A stretch of 64,000 nt of DNA from CAWUKT01 sp963923035. Lineage in GTDB: Bacteria > Bacteroidota > Bacteroidia > J057 > JADKCL01. How positions within the stretch are numbered: the first letter of the stretch is position 1; the number at the start of each line of letters is the position of its first letter. The position numbers and the translations under genes are program-made. This document shows, piece after piece, positions 51,089 through 60,489 of this stretch. The stretch covers positions 130,128-194,127 of the forward strand of contig CAWUKT010000003.1 in NCBI GenBank assembly GCA_963923035.1. The letters are read 5' to 3'. Under the pieces are notes generated by a model. The model was not told where the DNA came from and did not search any database. It worked only from the letters and a program-made list of their open reading frames with translations.

Positions 51089-52492
51089 CTAATGCGGTAG
51101 GTTATTCCCTCGGGGGGCCGGGACTCCCTCGGCCTCCTCCGGGTGATCGGCCCGGTACATTTCGAGGGCTTCCCGGGACAGGTTCCGCCGTTCATTGTAA
51201 ATGGCGTCGGCATTGGCGTTTTCTCCGTAGGCCCAGGTTTCCGGGGGATCATAGCTCTTGATGATGATGCCCGGCTTCAAATAGTAGCGCAAAATGGCAT
51301 CAGAGGCCTCTTCCACCGTGACGCCTTCGCGGGTCATCACCGTCCACGCCAGGCTGTCCGCCACGCCTTCCGGCCGGTCCAACTCGGAAACGGCGTAATC
51401 GACCTGCCCATCCATGTCGAACATGATGTCCAGGTTGCTTTTGTCGTAGCTGTCCGTGAAGGCTCCGTTCTCAAAATCGCCCTCCTCAATGCCAAACAAG
51501 CCGTCCCGACGGTTCCAGTAGGTCCATTGGGCGAGTCCTACCCCGCCAAACCCAGGATTGTCGGTCGCGAAAATATTGCTGCGCGGCTCCGCCACCTGCT
51601 CCGCCGTCCAATTCGTGATGCCATTGTTGTCACCGTCATTGTCGTAATCCGTGATACCCGTGACGCAACCGGTTCGGGGATCGCCCGTAGCCCCGTCCAT
51701 TTCTTCGATCCGCTCGTAGCTCGCGTCAAAACTCTCATTCGAGCTGAACGCCGAGCCATAAGGATGGAAACAACTGGTCATCGGATCCGCCTCCGAGGTC
51801 CGCTCAATGCGGTTCGGAATCAGACCCGATTCATGGGTCAGGTTCCCGGCTAAGCCCGCCGCCGCTTCCGGCGACACTCCGTGCTCCTCGATCAGCCGCT
51901 CCATAACCGTATTGTTGCGCGTCTCCAGCGTGGTATCCTGCCAGTTGATCACCGGCCCAATCGCTTCGACATGCGCCAAAATGGTATCCCATTGCGGGTC
52001 CTGAAACAGACTGCTCCGGGACATGCCCGGATCCGCCTCGCCACCTTCTTGCAGGGCATGGCCATTGTTAATGAAGCGCTGGTACATGATCGCGTTGGCG
52101 ATCACCGCATGGTTGAAGGGAGCCGTCGGCCCCAACTGGGCGGGGTTCGCCAACCCCGGATCGGTGACTTCACCGAAGGAGCGCCAGTTCCGAATGCGGT
52201 CCAGCTCGGCTTCGGTCAGGGGGCCGGCGAGGCTTCCGCCTTCCCCCTGGAATTGGAGCGCCGTTGCGCTGCGTTGGAGGGGGGCATTGCCTTGGTTGAT
52301 GGCGCTTTGAAGCGCCTTCAACTGGGTCACCCGGGGGCTCTGGCTGGCCGCGGCCTGCATGGCCTGGATGGTCCCGGAACCCGGGCGGCTGGTGGCAAAG
52401 CGGAATTGGGCCGCTGAGGCGGCAAATCCCTCGAATCCCATGGACGCTTCATGGGACGCAGTTTCTTGCGTGGTTTCGGCAATGTGGCTCAT
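51089..52492 (-). CDS. Phage-tail-type lysozyme with eCIS-associated N-terminal motif
   Basis: A 467-residue protein without signal peptide. The first 95 residues are low-complexity and Ala/Gln/Ser-rich, and include SPRVTQLKALQSAINQGNAP (about 52-71). This P-x-V/A-x-Q-L-x-A-x-Q pattern recurs near the N-terminus or middle of proteins coded beside extracellular contractile injection systems (DUF4157-type and cargo proteins). The domain at about 195-440 matches the phage tail lysozyme family (Phage_lysozyme2): MERLIEEHGVSPEAAAGLAGNLTHESGL, with the catalytic Glu near residue 220, and GVGLAQWTYWNRRDGLF. It would cut peptidoglycan glycan strands. I chose the ATG at 52492; the earlier start at 52525 adds 11 odd residues. 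Delivery by an eCIS is inference; no eCIS genes lie in this window. Confidence 0.72.
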   Translation of the reverse strand: MSHIAETTQETASHEASMGFEGFAASAAQFRFATSRPGSGTIQAMQAAASQSPRVTQLKALQSAINQGNAPLQRSATALQFQGEGGSLAGPLTEAELDRIRNWRSFGEVTDPGLANPAQLGPTAPFNHAVIANAIMYQRFINNGHALQEGGEADPGMSRSSLFQDPQWDTILAHVEAIGPVINWQDTTLETRNNTVMERLIEEHGVSPEAAAGLAGNLTHESGLIPNRIERTSEADPMTSCFHPYGSAFSSNESFDASYERIEEMDGATGDPRTGCVTGITDYDNDGDNNGITNWTAEQVAEPRSNIFATDNPGFGGVGLAQWTYWNRRDGLFGIEEGDFENGAFTDSYDKSNLDIMFDMDGQVDYAVSELDRPEGVADSLAWTVMTREGVTVEEASDAILRYYLKPGIIIKSYDPPETWAYGENANADAIYNERRNLSREALEMYRADHPEEAEGVPAPRGNNLPH

Positions 52493-52609
52493 AAACGGTA
52501 GGCAGTTTGAGATATCACAAGTCAATGACCTGTTATACCAATTTACTGAAATTCAATTATTCGACCAATACAAAAGCCTCCCTAAATTACTGACTTCTCT
52601 TTCCTCCCG

Positions 52610-52617
52610 TATATTTG
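52610..52617 (+). promoter_or_regulatory. TANNTTTG box just before the vanZ-like gene
   Basis: TATATTTG is an exact -7 consensus and lies four bases before the ATG at 52622, followed by CGGC. No -33 TTTG is visible. If used, the mRNA has no leader. Confidence 0.4.
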
Positions 52618-52621
52618 CGGC

Positions 52622-53071
52622 ATGAAGCAAACACGCTCGCTGAGGTGGATTCCTGCCGTCCTCCTCATGGTCGTCATTTTCCTGTTTTCCCACCAACCCG
52701 GAGGGGATTCCGGCGAACTGACCCGCATCATCCTCAATTGGCTGGCCGAGCAGGGGATCGATTTCAGGGCTTGGTTCGGGGAAAATGCCGGGATCGCACT
52801 CCGAAAAACTGCCCACTTCTGTGAATACGGATTACTTTGTTTGCTCCTCTATTTCCCCCTCTCCGCCTATACCAAATGGCCCCGTTCCGGACTGCTGGCC
52901 TGGCTCTTTGCGGTCCTGTACGCCGCCAGTGACGAATTCCACCAACTCTTCATCCCCAAACGCGTCGGCAACCTGATGGACGTCGGAATCGACGGCCTCG
53001 GTGCCCTGGCTGCCTTTGGACTCATTGCATTGCTCCGCCTACTCTTCCTCCGCCGCAAAACCAGCGTATAA
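52622..53071 (+). CDS. VanZ-like family protein
   Basis: A 149-residue integral membrane protein with four hydrophobic segments. Family signatures are FSHQPGG after TM1, RKTAHFCEYGLLCLLLY (the H-x-x-E-Y/F motif), ASDEFHQLFIPKRVGNLMDVGIDGLG (the SDExHQ motif with R-x-x-x-x-x-D). VanZ itself confers low-level teicoplanin resistance, but most family members are of unknown role, and many Bacteroidota carry a copy. It is divergent from the lysozyme gene and stands alone. Confidence 0.9.
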   Translation: MKQTRSLRWIPAVLLMVVIFLFSHQPGGDSGELTRIILNWLAEQGIDFRAWFGENAGIALRKTAHFCEYGLLCLLLYFPLSAYTKWPRSGLLAWLFAVLYAASDEFHQLFIPKRVGNLMDVGIDGLGALAAFGLIALLRLLFLRRKTSV

Positions 53072-53103
53072 AAAAAACTCCGCAGCCGTAAGCCGCGGAG
53101 TTT
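53071..53103 (-). terminator. Terminator of the SprB-repeat giant protein gene
   Basis: AAACTCCGC and GCGGAGTTT form the stem, with eight T on the minus strand side. It can also serve the convergent vanZ-like gene. Confidence 0.85.
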
Positions 53104-53126
53104 GATATTTACCAGATTAATTTGTC

Positions 53127-56100
53127 TTAGCGGACCAGCGTTACATCACCGGCGTAGTCTTTATCGCCAATGGTCACGCGGTAGTAGTAGGTGCCTTCCT
53201 GTACTTCTTCCCCAGCATCCGTCGTACCATTCCAACCCGCAAACTTGTCGCGGACATCGTAGAGCTTGACGCCCCAACGGTCGAAGATTTGGAGGTTGAA
53301 GGGCTGGCTTCCGGTGTACTCAACCATGAACTCATCGTTGATACCGTCGGCATTCGGAGAGAAGACGTTCGGGATGAAGAGGTCGGGCGTCATGATGATG
53401 AACGGTCCGTGGGTCACTTCATCCACACAGCCAATCGCGTTGGCGACTTCCAGGGTAACCATGTACTCACCGGCTACCGAGTAGCTGTGGGTCGGGTTCA
53501 TGATCTCGGAGACAGCACCGTCACCGAAACTCCACAAGTAGGTCACGGCATCGCGGGAAGCGTCCATGAAGTCAACCGTGGTATTGGGCAGGGCCAATTC
53601 GACCGGATAGGCTTCGTTGGAGTTGAACTGGGCCACCGGAGGAGCCTGGACATCGATTTCCATCGAGCTGATCGTAGAGGCACAGCCACCACTGTTGACC
53701 GCCGTCAGGGAGACCACATAGGTTCCGGGCTGGTCGTAGGTATGGACCGGCTGCTCTTCGTTGCTCACTTCGCTGCCGTCGCCAAAGTTCCAGATGTAGT
53801 TGATGGCGTCGGTGGAAGCCTGGAGGAAGCTCACCGTATGCGGCGCACAACCTTGGGTCAGCGAGCTCAGGTAACCAGCATCCGGCGTCGGGATGATGTC
53901 CACCGTGATTTCCATGGTATCAATACAACCGCCTTCACCAGCGATAACCGTATAGGTCGTGGTCTGGTCGGGAGTCGCAATCGGAGTGGCGCTGGTCGGA
54001 TCGTCGAGGCCCGCAGTCGGGAACCAGGAGAAGTCAGCCCCGCCAATGCCTGCCGTAGCAGTCAGCTGAACCGGGACGCCTTCACAGGCAGTAGAAGTAT
54101 CGGATACCACATTCAATCCGACATCCGGGATGACCGTGATGAAGGTGGAGTCCGTGGTCGAGCAAACGCCCGTCTCTACCGTCAGGTAGTAGTAGCCGGA
54201 AGCATCGGGGCTGGCAATCGGCGTCGGAATGCTCGGATCGCTCAGGTTGGTTCCCGGAGTCCAGAGGTAGAAGATGTCGGCGACGTCGGCCGAGTCAGTC
54301 GTCGTATAGTAGTAACCACCCTGGAGTTCGACGGAGTTGGGGAAACAGATGGTCTGGTTCGGGCCAGCCTCCGCGATCGGCGTCGGCAGAACCGTCACCA
54401 AGGCGCTGTCAGGCTCGCTCTCACAACCCCAATCGGTGGTGGCGGTCACGTAGTACCAGGTGGTAGAATCCGGCGTAGCCGTCGGGTCTTCGAGGGTCGG
54501 ATCGTCCAGTGCCAGCACCGGCGTCCAATCGAAGTTGTAGCTGGAAGTAGAATCGCCGCTGGCTTGTGCGTCGAGGAGCACGCTGCCACCCAGGCAAGTC
54601 TCTACATCAGGACCGGCATCGACGGTCGGAATGGTATGGACATTCACCACTGCGGTATCGCCGTAGCTCGGGCACCCATTCGAGTAGACCACCAGGACAT
54701 ATTCCGTGGTCAGGGCCGGAGAAGCCATCGGATTCGGAATCGTCGGACTGCTCAAGCCAGAGATGGGCGACCATTCGTAGCGGTAATCAGGTCCGGCTCC
54801 CGTTCCAAAGCCTTCCAGCTGGACCGAATCTCCGAGACAGACATCCCGGTCGGGACCTGCTTCAGCAATCGGCACCGGATTCACGTGAACCGTGATGGAA
54901 GACAAAGTATCGGTCGTGGTGAAATCACTGGTACAACCATTGGCTGCCGTGACCACCAGGGTATAAATCGTCGTGGAGTCCGGACGGGCACAAGGATTCT
55001 CAATCGTCGGGTCGTTCAGACCGGCAGAGGGGAACCAGTTGTAGATATAAGGTCCAGTTGCGTCGTTGGAATTGACAATGGTCGGGGTGAGGATCACACA
55101 GGGTGCGCTGTCACCACAGATGAAGATGTCAGGACCGGCATCGACAATCGGCTTCGGCAATACGGTCACGAAGACTGAGTCGATATTGCTCACACAACCG
55201 TTGGTGTCGGTGGCCTGGACATAGTACCAGGTGGAGACGGTCGGGTTGACCAGCGGATCATTGTCATTGATGGAGTCGATCCCGCAAGTGGGCAGGTTAC
55301 ACCACCAGGTGTAGTAGTAGCCGGGAACGCCACCCGAAGCAGAAGCCGTCACAATGGCTCCACCTTCGCCTTCGCAGAACTCAGCTGCAGCGCCAGTCGA
55401 AACGGTCGGAGGCAGCAATTCGCCTACGTTGACCGAAGCTACCACGGTACAACCCAACTGGTCGGTGACCGTCACGTTGTAGGTGCCAGCCGCGAGGCCA
55501 GTGGCCTGCTGATTCGTTTGGGTATTGGGATCATCCCAAAGATATGTATAGCCACCGTTGCCACCGGTCGGGAAGACGGAAGCAGTTCCGTTGTCGACCT
55601 GCAAGGCGCAGGAAGTCGGGGTGGAAGCGGTCGTCGCCGTCAACGGCGCCGGCTCGAGGATATCGATGGTATCGTTGATCGTACAGCCATTGGAGTCAGC
55701 GGCTACCACGATGTAGGTACCAGCGACCTGGTTGGCGAGGGTGCCACCCGTAGAGCCACCCGGCGTCCAGGTGTACGTATAGTTACCGACCCCACCGTTG
55801 GCCAGGGCGGTGGCGTTACCATCGCTTTGACCGAAACAGGAGACGGGGTTGGAAGAACTCGAAATGGAGAGGGGCGTGGGCTGCGTGACCTGGGCCGTGG
55901 CCGTCACCACACAGTTCTGGGCATCAGTCACCGTCACCGAGTAGGTACCGGCGGAGAGGCCCGTAGCCGTGGCGGTCGGCTGACCACCTGCATTCACGTC
56001 CCACAAGTAAGTGTATCCCTGGGTACCACCAGCAACGTTTACCGTGGCGGAACCATCACTGCTTTGGAAGCAGAGGGTGGGATTGATATTCGTCTGGGCC

Positions 56101-58592
56101 GTGAGTAGCGCCGGATGGTTGACATTCGTCGCGAAGACCGTCTGACAGTTGGCATCGTCCGTCACCGTGACCGAGTAACTACCCTGTCCGAGGCTGTTGA
56201 TGTCCTGGGTGTTGGCAGTGAAACCACCGGGGCCTGTCCACGAGTAGGTGAAGTTCGGCGTACCCCCCGTCAGCAACAGATCGATGGATCCGTTGGTGAA
56301 GCCGTTACAGGAAGCGTCCACCACCGCTGCCGTAGCAGTGGCCGGAGTGGTCACGTCCACCTGGACGGTCGTGGTATCACCCGTACAGCCATTTTCCGTC
56401 ACCACCAAGGTGATGTTCTTGATGCCAGGCGTACCCCAGGAGACTTGATAAGGACCTTGGCCCGAACCGCTGACCACGTTACCGCCGTCAAAGTCAAAGG
56501 TGTACGTTCCAGCCGCGGAAGCCGAACCCGTATAGGTGATGGTCGCGGGATCATTCACACAGTGGGGGCCGGAAGCCGTGAAGGGAGAAGTCGGAAGCGG
56601 ATTGACCACGATGGTCTGGGAACCCAGCGGAGAAGTACAGCCGTTCTCGGTGACCGACAAGGTTACCGTGGACGTACCCGGTGTGGTATAGACCACGTTG
56701 TGGGGACCTTGACCGGTAGCGGTGGCAGGCGTTGCACCAGCACCGAAGTTCCAGGTATAGATCGCCGTGGTATCGCTGAATCCAGTATAAGAGATGGCTA
56801 CGACATCTCCGTCACAGGTGGAGGGCGGGATGTTGAAGTTTGCGTTCGGGATGGGGAATACAGTTACCAGCACCGTATCAATGGCGATACAACCGGTCGA
56901 GACCTCGGTGACCTCCAAAATATAAGGTGTGATGGTCGGGGTGGTGCCCGCATTGGTCAGGGTAACCGTGGTCTGGGCGGCAGTGGTATTGGCGACCCCG
57001 TTTGTGGTCAGCCAGTTGTAGGTCTGACCAGGCTGAGCGGGGGTACCGATGGTACCGGAGCCACCGGAACAGAAGGAGATGTCAGGACCAGCATCTACAG
57101 CCACATTGACGTTCACCGTCACGCTGCCGGTATCGGTGCCCACACATCCGTTGGTATCGGTGACTGTCACCGTATAGGGATAGGTACCCGAACCGGGATA
57201 AATATGGGTCAAACAGGAGTCCGTGGCCCCCGGGTTGGCAGACAATCCGCCCGGTCCCGTCCACTGGAAGGTATAAGGCCCGGCGGGTATCTGGCCCCCG
57301 CCCTGTTGGGTGGGCGCGCACAGTGTCACCGTTCCACAGCCAGGGTTGGATATCGCTATCTGGGGGTTCACCTCACCGACATTGATCTGGACCGTAAACT
57401 GGTTCGTACCCAGAATCGGACAGGCATTGTCCTGGAGGGTGACGAGGAAGGAATACAAGCCAGCGGCCGGAGGCGTCCAGCAGAAGGTGGCACTCAGCGT
57501 CTGGCCGGGGCCGCCGCTGATGGTATCGGTAACCGTCGGGTTACCCGTCTGGGTGAAGGTAGCACCCGGGATATTCTGGTTCCACCACATCGTCAGGGAC
57601 TGGGTGGTGTCGGGGTCAATCGCAGGAAGTTCAACGCAGAGGTTGTTGCCCAAACAGGTATTGACCACGAAACCGTTGGCGGTACCGCCGGTCGGGTTCA
57701 GCTGGGTCACCAGCGGAAGGGTGTTGGCCGGGCAGTTCAATACGTTGATCTGGACGTCCCGCACAATCGTGTTGATCAGGGTACCATTCCGATACTCTTC
57801 TACATATACACACAAGACACCAACTACGACGGCACCCGGGTTCGGGAGAATCGTGATGTCACCAGTGGTCGAGTTGATGGAGACGTTCCAGGTTGGCCCA
57901 AGTGGTGCGGTCGCCGAGTAACCGGGCGCATACTGGACCTGGGTCAGCGGCGGGCCGTTGAAGTTGTCTTCGAAGCACGGGCCGAGCGAGTAAACGAGGG
58001 AGTCGCCTTCGGGGTCGATGGCACCCTGGTTAAAGGTAAAGGGCTGACCGGCGCAGATGTAGGGGACAGGCGGGTTGGAGAACTGAGGGGAGCTGTTACA
58101 GGGCTGAATACCGGTGTTGAGGGTGGTCGAGGCGATACCCATACCTGTGGAGGACGCACCGGTGAGAGAGGTAATCGAGGGGTTCCGACAACAGCTACCC
58201 CAGTAGATGGTGTAGACACAGTTCGGGACGCTACAGATGTTGAAGTCCCGGAACCAGTAATACTCCTGTACCCCGTTGATGGCGGCACTGGAGTTGGTAC
58301 ACTGGGTTTGGGCCGTCGCACAAAGAGGGGTTACCTCTTCGATGAATGCGGGCGACCAGTTCGTGACCGCCGTTGGCTGGCCACATCCCACCGTCTGGGG
58401 GATAAACTGGATATTCGGGGTACCCGGGGTAATCCCCGAACAGTCCCGATAAATGCGCACATTCACGCGGATGGTACAACTATCTAAACATTCATAGGTA
58501 AGGTCCACCCCCTGAAGGTGGGAAGCCATGGCTTCCTGTGTGGCCACACCAACGAATAAGAGCATTACCAAAAACAGTGTTAACTTTTTCAT
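53127..58592 (-). CDS. Giant surface protein with SprB-like repeats, gliding-motility C-terminal domain
   Basis: A protein of 1821 residues. Signal peptide MKKLTLFLVMLLFVGVATQEAMA is followed by an N-terminal domain (VDLTYECLDSCTIRVNVRIYRDCSG) shared with the paralogue at 20365-25191, then PKD/Ig-like repeats. Four consecutive SprB-type repeats (about 755-1060) each begin with a S/T-C-x-x-x-x-(N/D)G pattern, for example ASCNGFTNGSIDLLLTGG and NPVSCFGQSDGNATALANGG. More DAGPDxxxC(L/F) modules and two classic PKD domains (YIWNFGDGSE, YLWSFGDGAV) follow. The end is the gliding-motility-associated C-terminal domain (NVFSPNADGINDEFMVEY, YYYRVTIGDKDYAGDVTLVR). It should be T9SS-exported and could act as a SprB-like adhesin, though SprB itself is much larger. 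Confidence 0.92.
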   Translation of the reverse strand: MKKLTLFLVMLLFVGVATQEAMASHLQGVDLTYECLDSCTIRVNVRIYRDCSGITPGTPNIQFIPQTVGCGQPTAVTNWSPAFIEEVTPLCATAQTQCTNSSAAINGVQEYYWFRDFNICSVPNCVYTIYWGSCCRNPSITSLTGASSTGMGIASTTLNTGIQPCNSSPQFSNPPVPYICAGQPFTFNQGAIDPEGDSLVYSLGPCFEDNFNGPPLTQVQYAPGYSATAPLGPTWNVSINSTTGDITILPNPGAVVVGVLCVYVEEYRNGTLINTIVRDVQINVLNCPANTLPLVTQLNPTGGTANGFVVNTCLGNNLCVELPAIDPDTTQSLTMWWNQNIPGATFTQTGNPTVTDTISGGPGQTLSATFCWTPPAAGLYSFLVTLQDNACPILGTNQFTVQINVGEVNPQIAISNPGCGTVTLCAPTQQGGGQIPAGPYTFQWTGPGGLSANPGATDSCLTHIYPGSGTYPYTVTVTDTNGCVGTDTGSVTVNVNVAVDAGPDISFCSGGSGTIGTPAQPGQTYNWLTTNGVANTTAAQTTVTLTNAGTTPTITPYILEVTEVSTGCIAIDTVLVTVFPIPNANFNIPPSTCDGDVVAISYTGFSDTTAIYTWNFGAGATPATATGQGPHNVVYTTPGTSTVTLSVTENGCTSPLGSQTIVVNPLPTSPFTASGPHCVNDPATITYTGSASAAGTYTFDFDGGNVVSGSGQGPYQVSWGTPGIKNITLVVTENGCTGDTTTVQVDVTTPATATAAVVDASCNGFTNGSIDLLLTGGTPNFTYSWTGPGGFTANTQDINSLGQGSYSVTVTDDANCQTVFATNVNHPALLTAQTNINPTLCFQSSDGSATVNVAGGTQGYTYLWDVNAGGQPTATATGLSAGTYSVTVTDAQNCVVTATAQVTQPTPLSISSSSNPVSCFGQSDGNATALANGGVGNYTYTWTPGGSTGGTLANQVAGTYIVVAADSNGCTINDTIDILEPAPLTATTASTPTSCALQVDNGTASVFPTGGNGGYTYLWDDPNTQTNQQATGLAAGTYNVTVTDQLGCTVVASVNVGELLPPTVSTGAAAEFCEGEGGAIVTASASGGVPGYYYTWWCNLPTCGIDSINDNDPLVNPTVSTWYYVQATDTNGCVSNIDSVFVTVLPKPIVDAGPDIFICGDSAPCVILTPTIVNSNDATGPYIYNWFPSAGLNDPTIENPCARPDSTTIYTLVVTAANGCTSDFTTTDTLSSITVHVNPVPIAEAGPDRDVCLGDSVQLEGFGTGAGPDYRYEWSPISGLSSPTIPNPMASPALTTEYVLVVYSNGCPSYGDTAVVNVHTIPTVDAGPDVETCLGGSVLLDAQASGDSTSSYNFDWTPVLALDDPTLEDPTATPDSTTWYYVTATTDWGCESEPDSALVTVLPTPIAEAGPNQTICFPNSVELQGGYYYTTTDSADVADIFYLWTPGTNLSDPSIPTPIASPDASGYYYLTVETGVCSTTDSTFITVIPDVGLNVVSDTSTACEGVPVQLTATAGIGGADFSWFPTAGLDDPTSATPIATPDQTTTYTVIAGEGGCIDTMEITVDIIPTPDAGYLSSLTQGCAPHTVSFLQASTDAINYIWNFGDGSEVSNEEQPVHTYDQPGTYVVSLTAVNSGGCASTISSMEIDVQAPPVAQFNSNEAYPVELALPNTTVDFMDASRDAVTYLWSFGDGAVSEIMNPTHSYSVAGEYMVTLEVANAIGCVDEVTHGPFIIMTPDLFIPNVFSPNADGINDEFMVEYTGSQPFNLQIFDRWGVKLYDVRDKFAGWNGTTDAGEEVQEGTYYYRVTIGDKDYAGDVTLVR

Positions 58593-58966
58593 ACCTGTCT
58601 CAACAGCGGATTCTGGTTGATATTTAGCTTGGGTGCTTGTCTCTGTTTATCAGCCCGACACACAGGGACATAGCTTTTCCAGACTTCAAATTAATTATTC
58701 ACACGCCTCTAAACAAAGCTGAGGAACTCAACTGCCTAAATGAACGCGTGAACGGTCGCCCCTACCGATGGGCAGTTCACGACCCCAGGCCCACGGACTT
58801 TCGCTCATCGTGGGGGAAGTCATTTCCCCATTTGAAAACAAAAAGCAGCAATAACTTACGTGGACCTACTTCGGACAAACTTCGAATTACTGAAGATTTT
58901 ATCGATTGAAAATTGCCGATTCCCTCCATTAAATGCAAAGAAAAAGGGACAATTGTCCCGATTTTC
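58593..58966. other. Intergenic region without a gene
   Basis: About 370 bases upstream of the giant protein gene and downstream of the exonuclease gene. I see no gene and no clear promoter box. Short open frames have no supporting features. Confidence 0.5.
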
Positions 58967-60334
58967 CTACCATTGGAGCACTTTTTCCGCCTTTTCCTGT
59001 CTCAAATACAACCCAATGATCTGTCGCACGTCCCGGTTGTCCATTTTCGGGTCCAGACAGTGCTTCAACATGGCGACTTCATTTCCCAGCAACTCCTCCT
59101 CCACAAAGCCGTAGCCCAGGTACTTCCCATTCTCAATTCCCACCAAACTCTTCTCCCCCTCATGCCGCCCCCGATCCACAATCATCATGTTCTGGTGGGC
59201 CATTTTCAAGCGATCCAGCACCTGGCTCGCCCGCAAATTGTAGTCCTCCGGAGATTCCTCGTTGACACAGGCGCCCAGACACTTCTTGATATTGTAGTGA
59301 AAACAGGCGCCCTGCATCCGGTGCATCCCACAATGGGACTGGCACAATTGGAATTCCTCCATCATCCGCTCCAGAAAGCCCCGCGCCCCCTTCATCGTCG
59401 CAAAGGCCGCCACCGGCTGGGGTCCCTTTTTCCGGTACCGTTCCACCCAAAAATCAATATAGCCCGCTTCGTCCACGGTGGAGTGCAGGCCGGCCCGGTA
59501 TTCGGTCCGCCGCTGGGCCCGGTTGAACCGGGGCTGGTAACGCTTGATCTCCTCGCTCTCCTTTAACAAGGCCACCAACTCGCTCCCGGTCTCTTCAAAC
59601 CGGATATGGCGAATCTGCGAACGCATTTCGAGGGCCTTGGTCGTGGTATGGTTGGAAAAATGGCTGAGGACGCGGCTGCGGATGTCCACGCTCTTCCCAA
59701 TGTAAATCAGGTCGTGGCGGGCGTTGAAGAAATAATAAACGCCGGTGGTATGGGGCAATTCATCGATGCGGTCCTTCATCAGGGCGGCCTCGGGGCTGGT
59801 CCGGGTCACCAGGGGCTTGGTCTCATCCAATGCCTTTTGGGTGCGAATTTCCAGTAGGCGGGTGAGCAAATGGGCCGCAGATTCCGCGTCGGCCAGGGCC
59901 CGGTGGCTCAGGTGAAAGGGGATGTCCAGCGCCGTACACACGTGGCCGAGCCGGTAGCTCTTCAATCCCGGCACCAACTGCCGGGCCAGGGCGAGGATAC
60001 ACAATTGCTCCCGTTTGAAGTCAAAAGCAAGGGCTTTGAAGGCATTTCGGATGAATTGGTAGTCGAATTTGGCGTTGTGGGCCACAATCGTCCGCCCCTC
60101 GGTCATCTCCACAATGGTCCGCGCCACCTCATAGAACTTCGGGGAGTCGGCGACCATCCGCTTGTCGATCCCGGTCAATTCCGTGATGCGAAAGGGAATG
60201 CGCCGCTGGGGATGGATCAGGGTCGACCAGGAACCGGTGATCTCCTTCCCATCGTGTTGCAGGATCGCAATTTCGATGATGGCATCCTGCTGGGTATTCC
60301 CCCCCGTCGTTTCAATGTCAATGACTGCGTACAC
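58967..60334 (-). CDS. DEDD exonuclease fused to UvrC-type GIY-YIG domain
   Basis: A 455-residue nuclease with two parts. Residues 1-170 are a DnaQ/DEDDh exonuclease: MYAVIDIETTGGNTQQDAI, VAHNAKFDYQFIRN and HRALADAESAAHLL. From about 195 to 275 lies a GIY-YIG domain (TTGVYYFFNARHDLIYIGKSVDIRSRVLSHF), as in UvrC, followed by a Cys-containing stretch (CHGMHRMQGACFHYNIKKCLGAC) found in UvrC/Cho relatives. It resembles the DnaQ-Cho fusion proteins of Bacteroidota, likely acting in DNA repair. I set the start at the GTG 60332-60334, which yields the standard MYAVIDIETTGG; the next in-frame ATG upstream (60427) adds 31 odd residues. Confidence 0.88.
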   Translation of the reverse strand: MYAVIDIETTGGNTQQDAIIEIAILQHDGKEITGSWSTLIHPQRRIPFRITELTGIDKRMVADSPKFYEVARTIVEMTEGRTIVAHNAKFDYQFIRNAFKALAFDFKREQLCILALARQLVPGLKSYRLGHVCTALDIPFHLSHRALADAESAAHLLTRLLEIRTQKALDETKPLVTRTSPEAALMKDRIDELPHTTGVYYFFNARHDLIYIGKSVDIRSRVLSHFSNHTTTKALEMRSQIRHIRFEETGSELVALLKESEEIKRYQPRFNRAQRRTEYRAGLHSTVDEAGYIDFWVERYRKKGPQPVAAFATMKGARGFLERMMEEFQLCQSHCGMHRMQGACFHYNIKKCLGACVNEESPEDYNLRASQVLDRLKMAHQNMMIVDRGRHEGEKSLVGIENGKYLGYGFVEEELLGNEVAMLKHCLDPKMDNRDVRQIIGLYLRQEKAEKVLQW

Positions 60335-60489
60335 AATTTGCAAAATACTATTTTTCGAGGTCGTTTTCCACTGGTAAAGGGGAATAAAAGCCGAAGTGGG
60401 TAAAAGGAGTGGGAACAAAATGTCCACTAATTGAGAATGGGCGGTGGGGATGTGGGTTAGATTGGGAGGGAAAAGGGTAATTTAGGGCA

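Noticed and set aside
56115..58487. A 790-codon + strand frame opposite the giant SprB-repeat protein
   Set aside because: The minus strand encodes a clear signal peptide, repeats and sorting domain; the + frame is Gly/Arg/Val-rich noise arising from Thr/Pro codons.
53127..58592. Tandem modules of the giant protein as a possible CRISPR-like repeat array
   Set aside because: The repeats are protein modules of variable DNA sequence and length, without spacers or constant repeat units.
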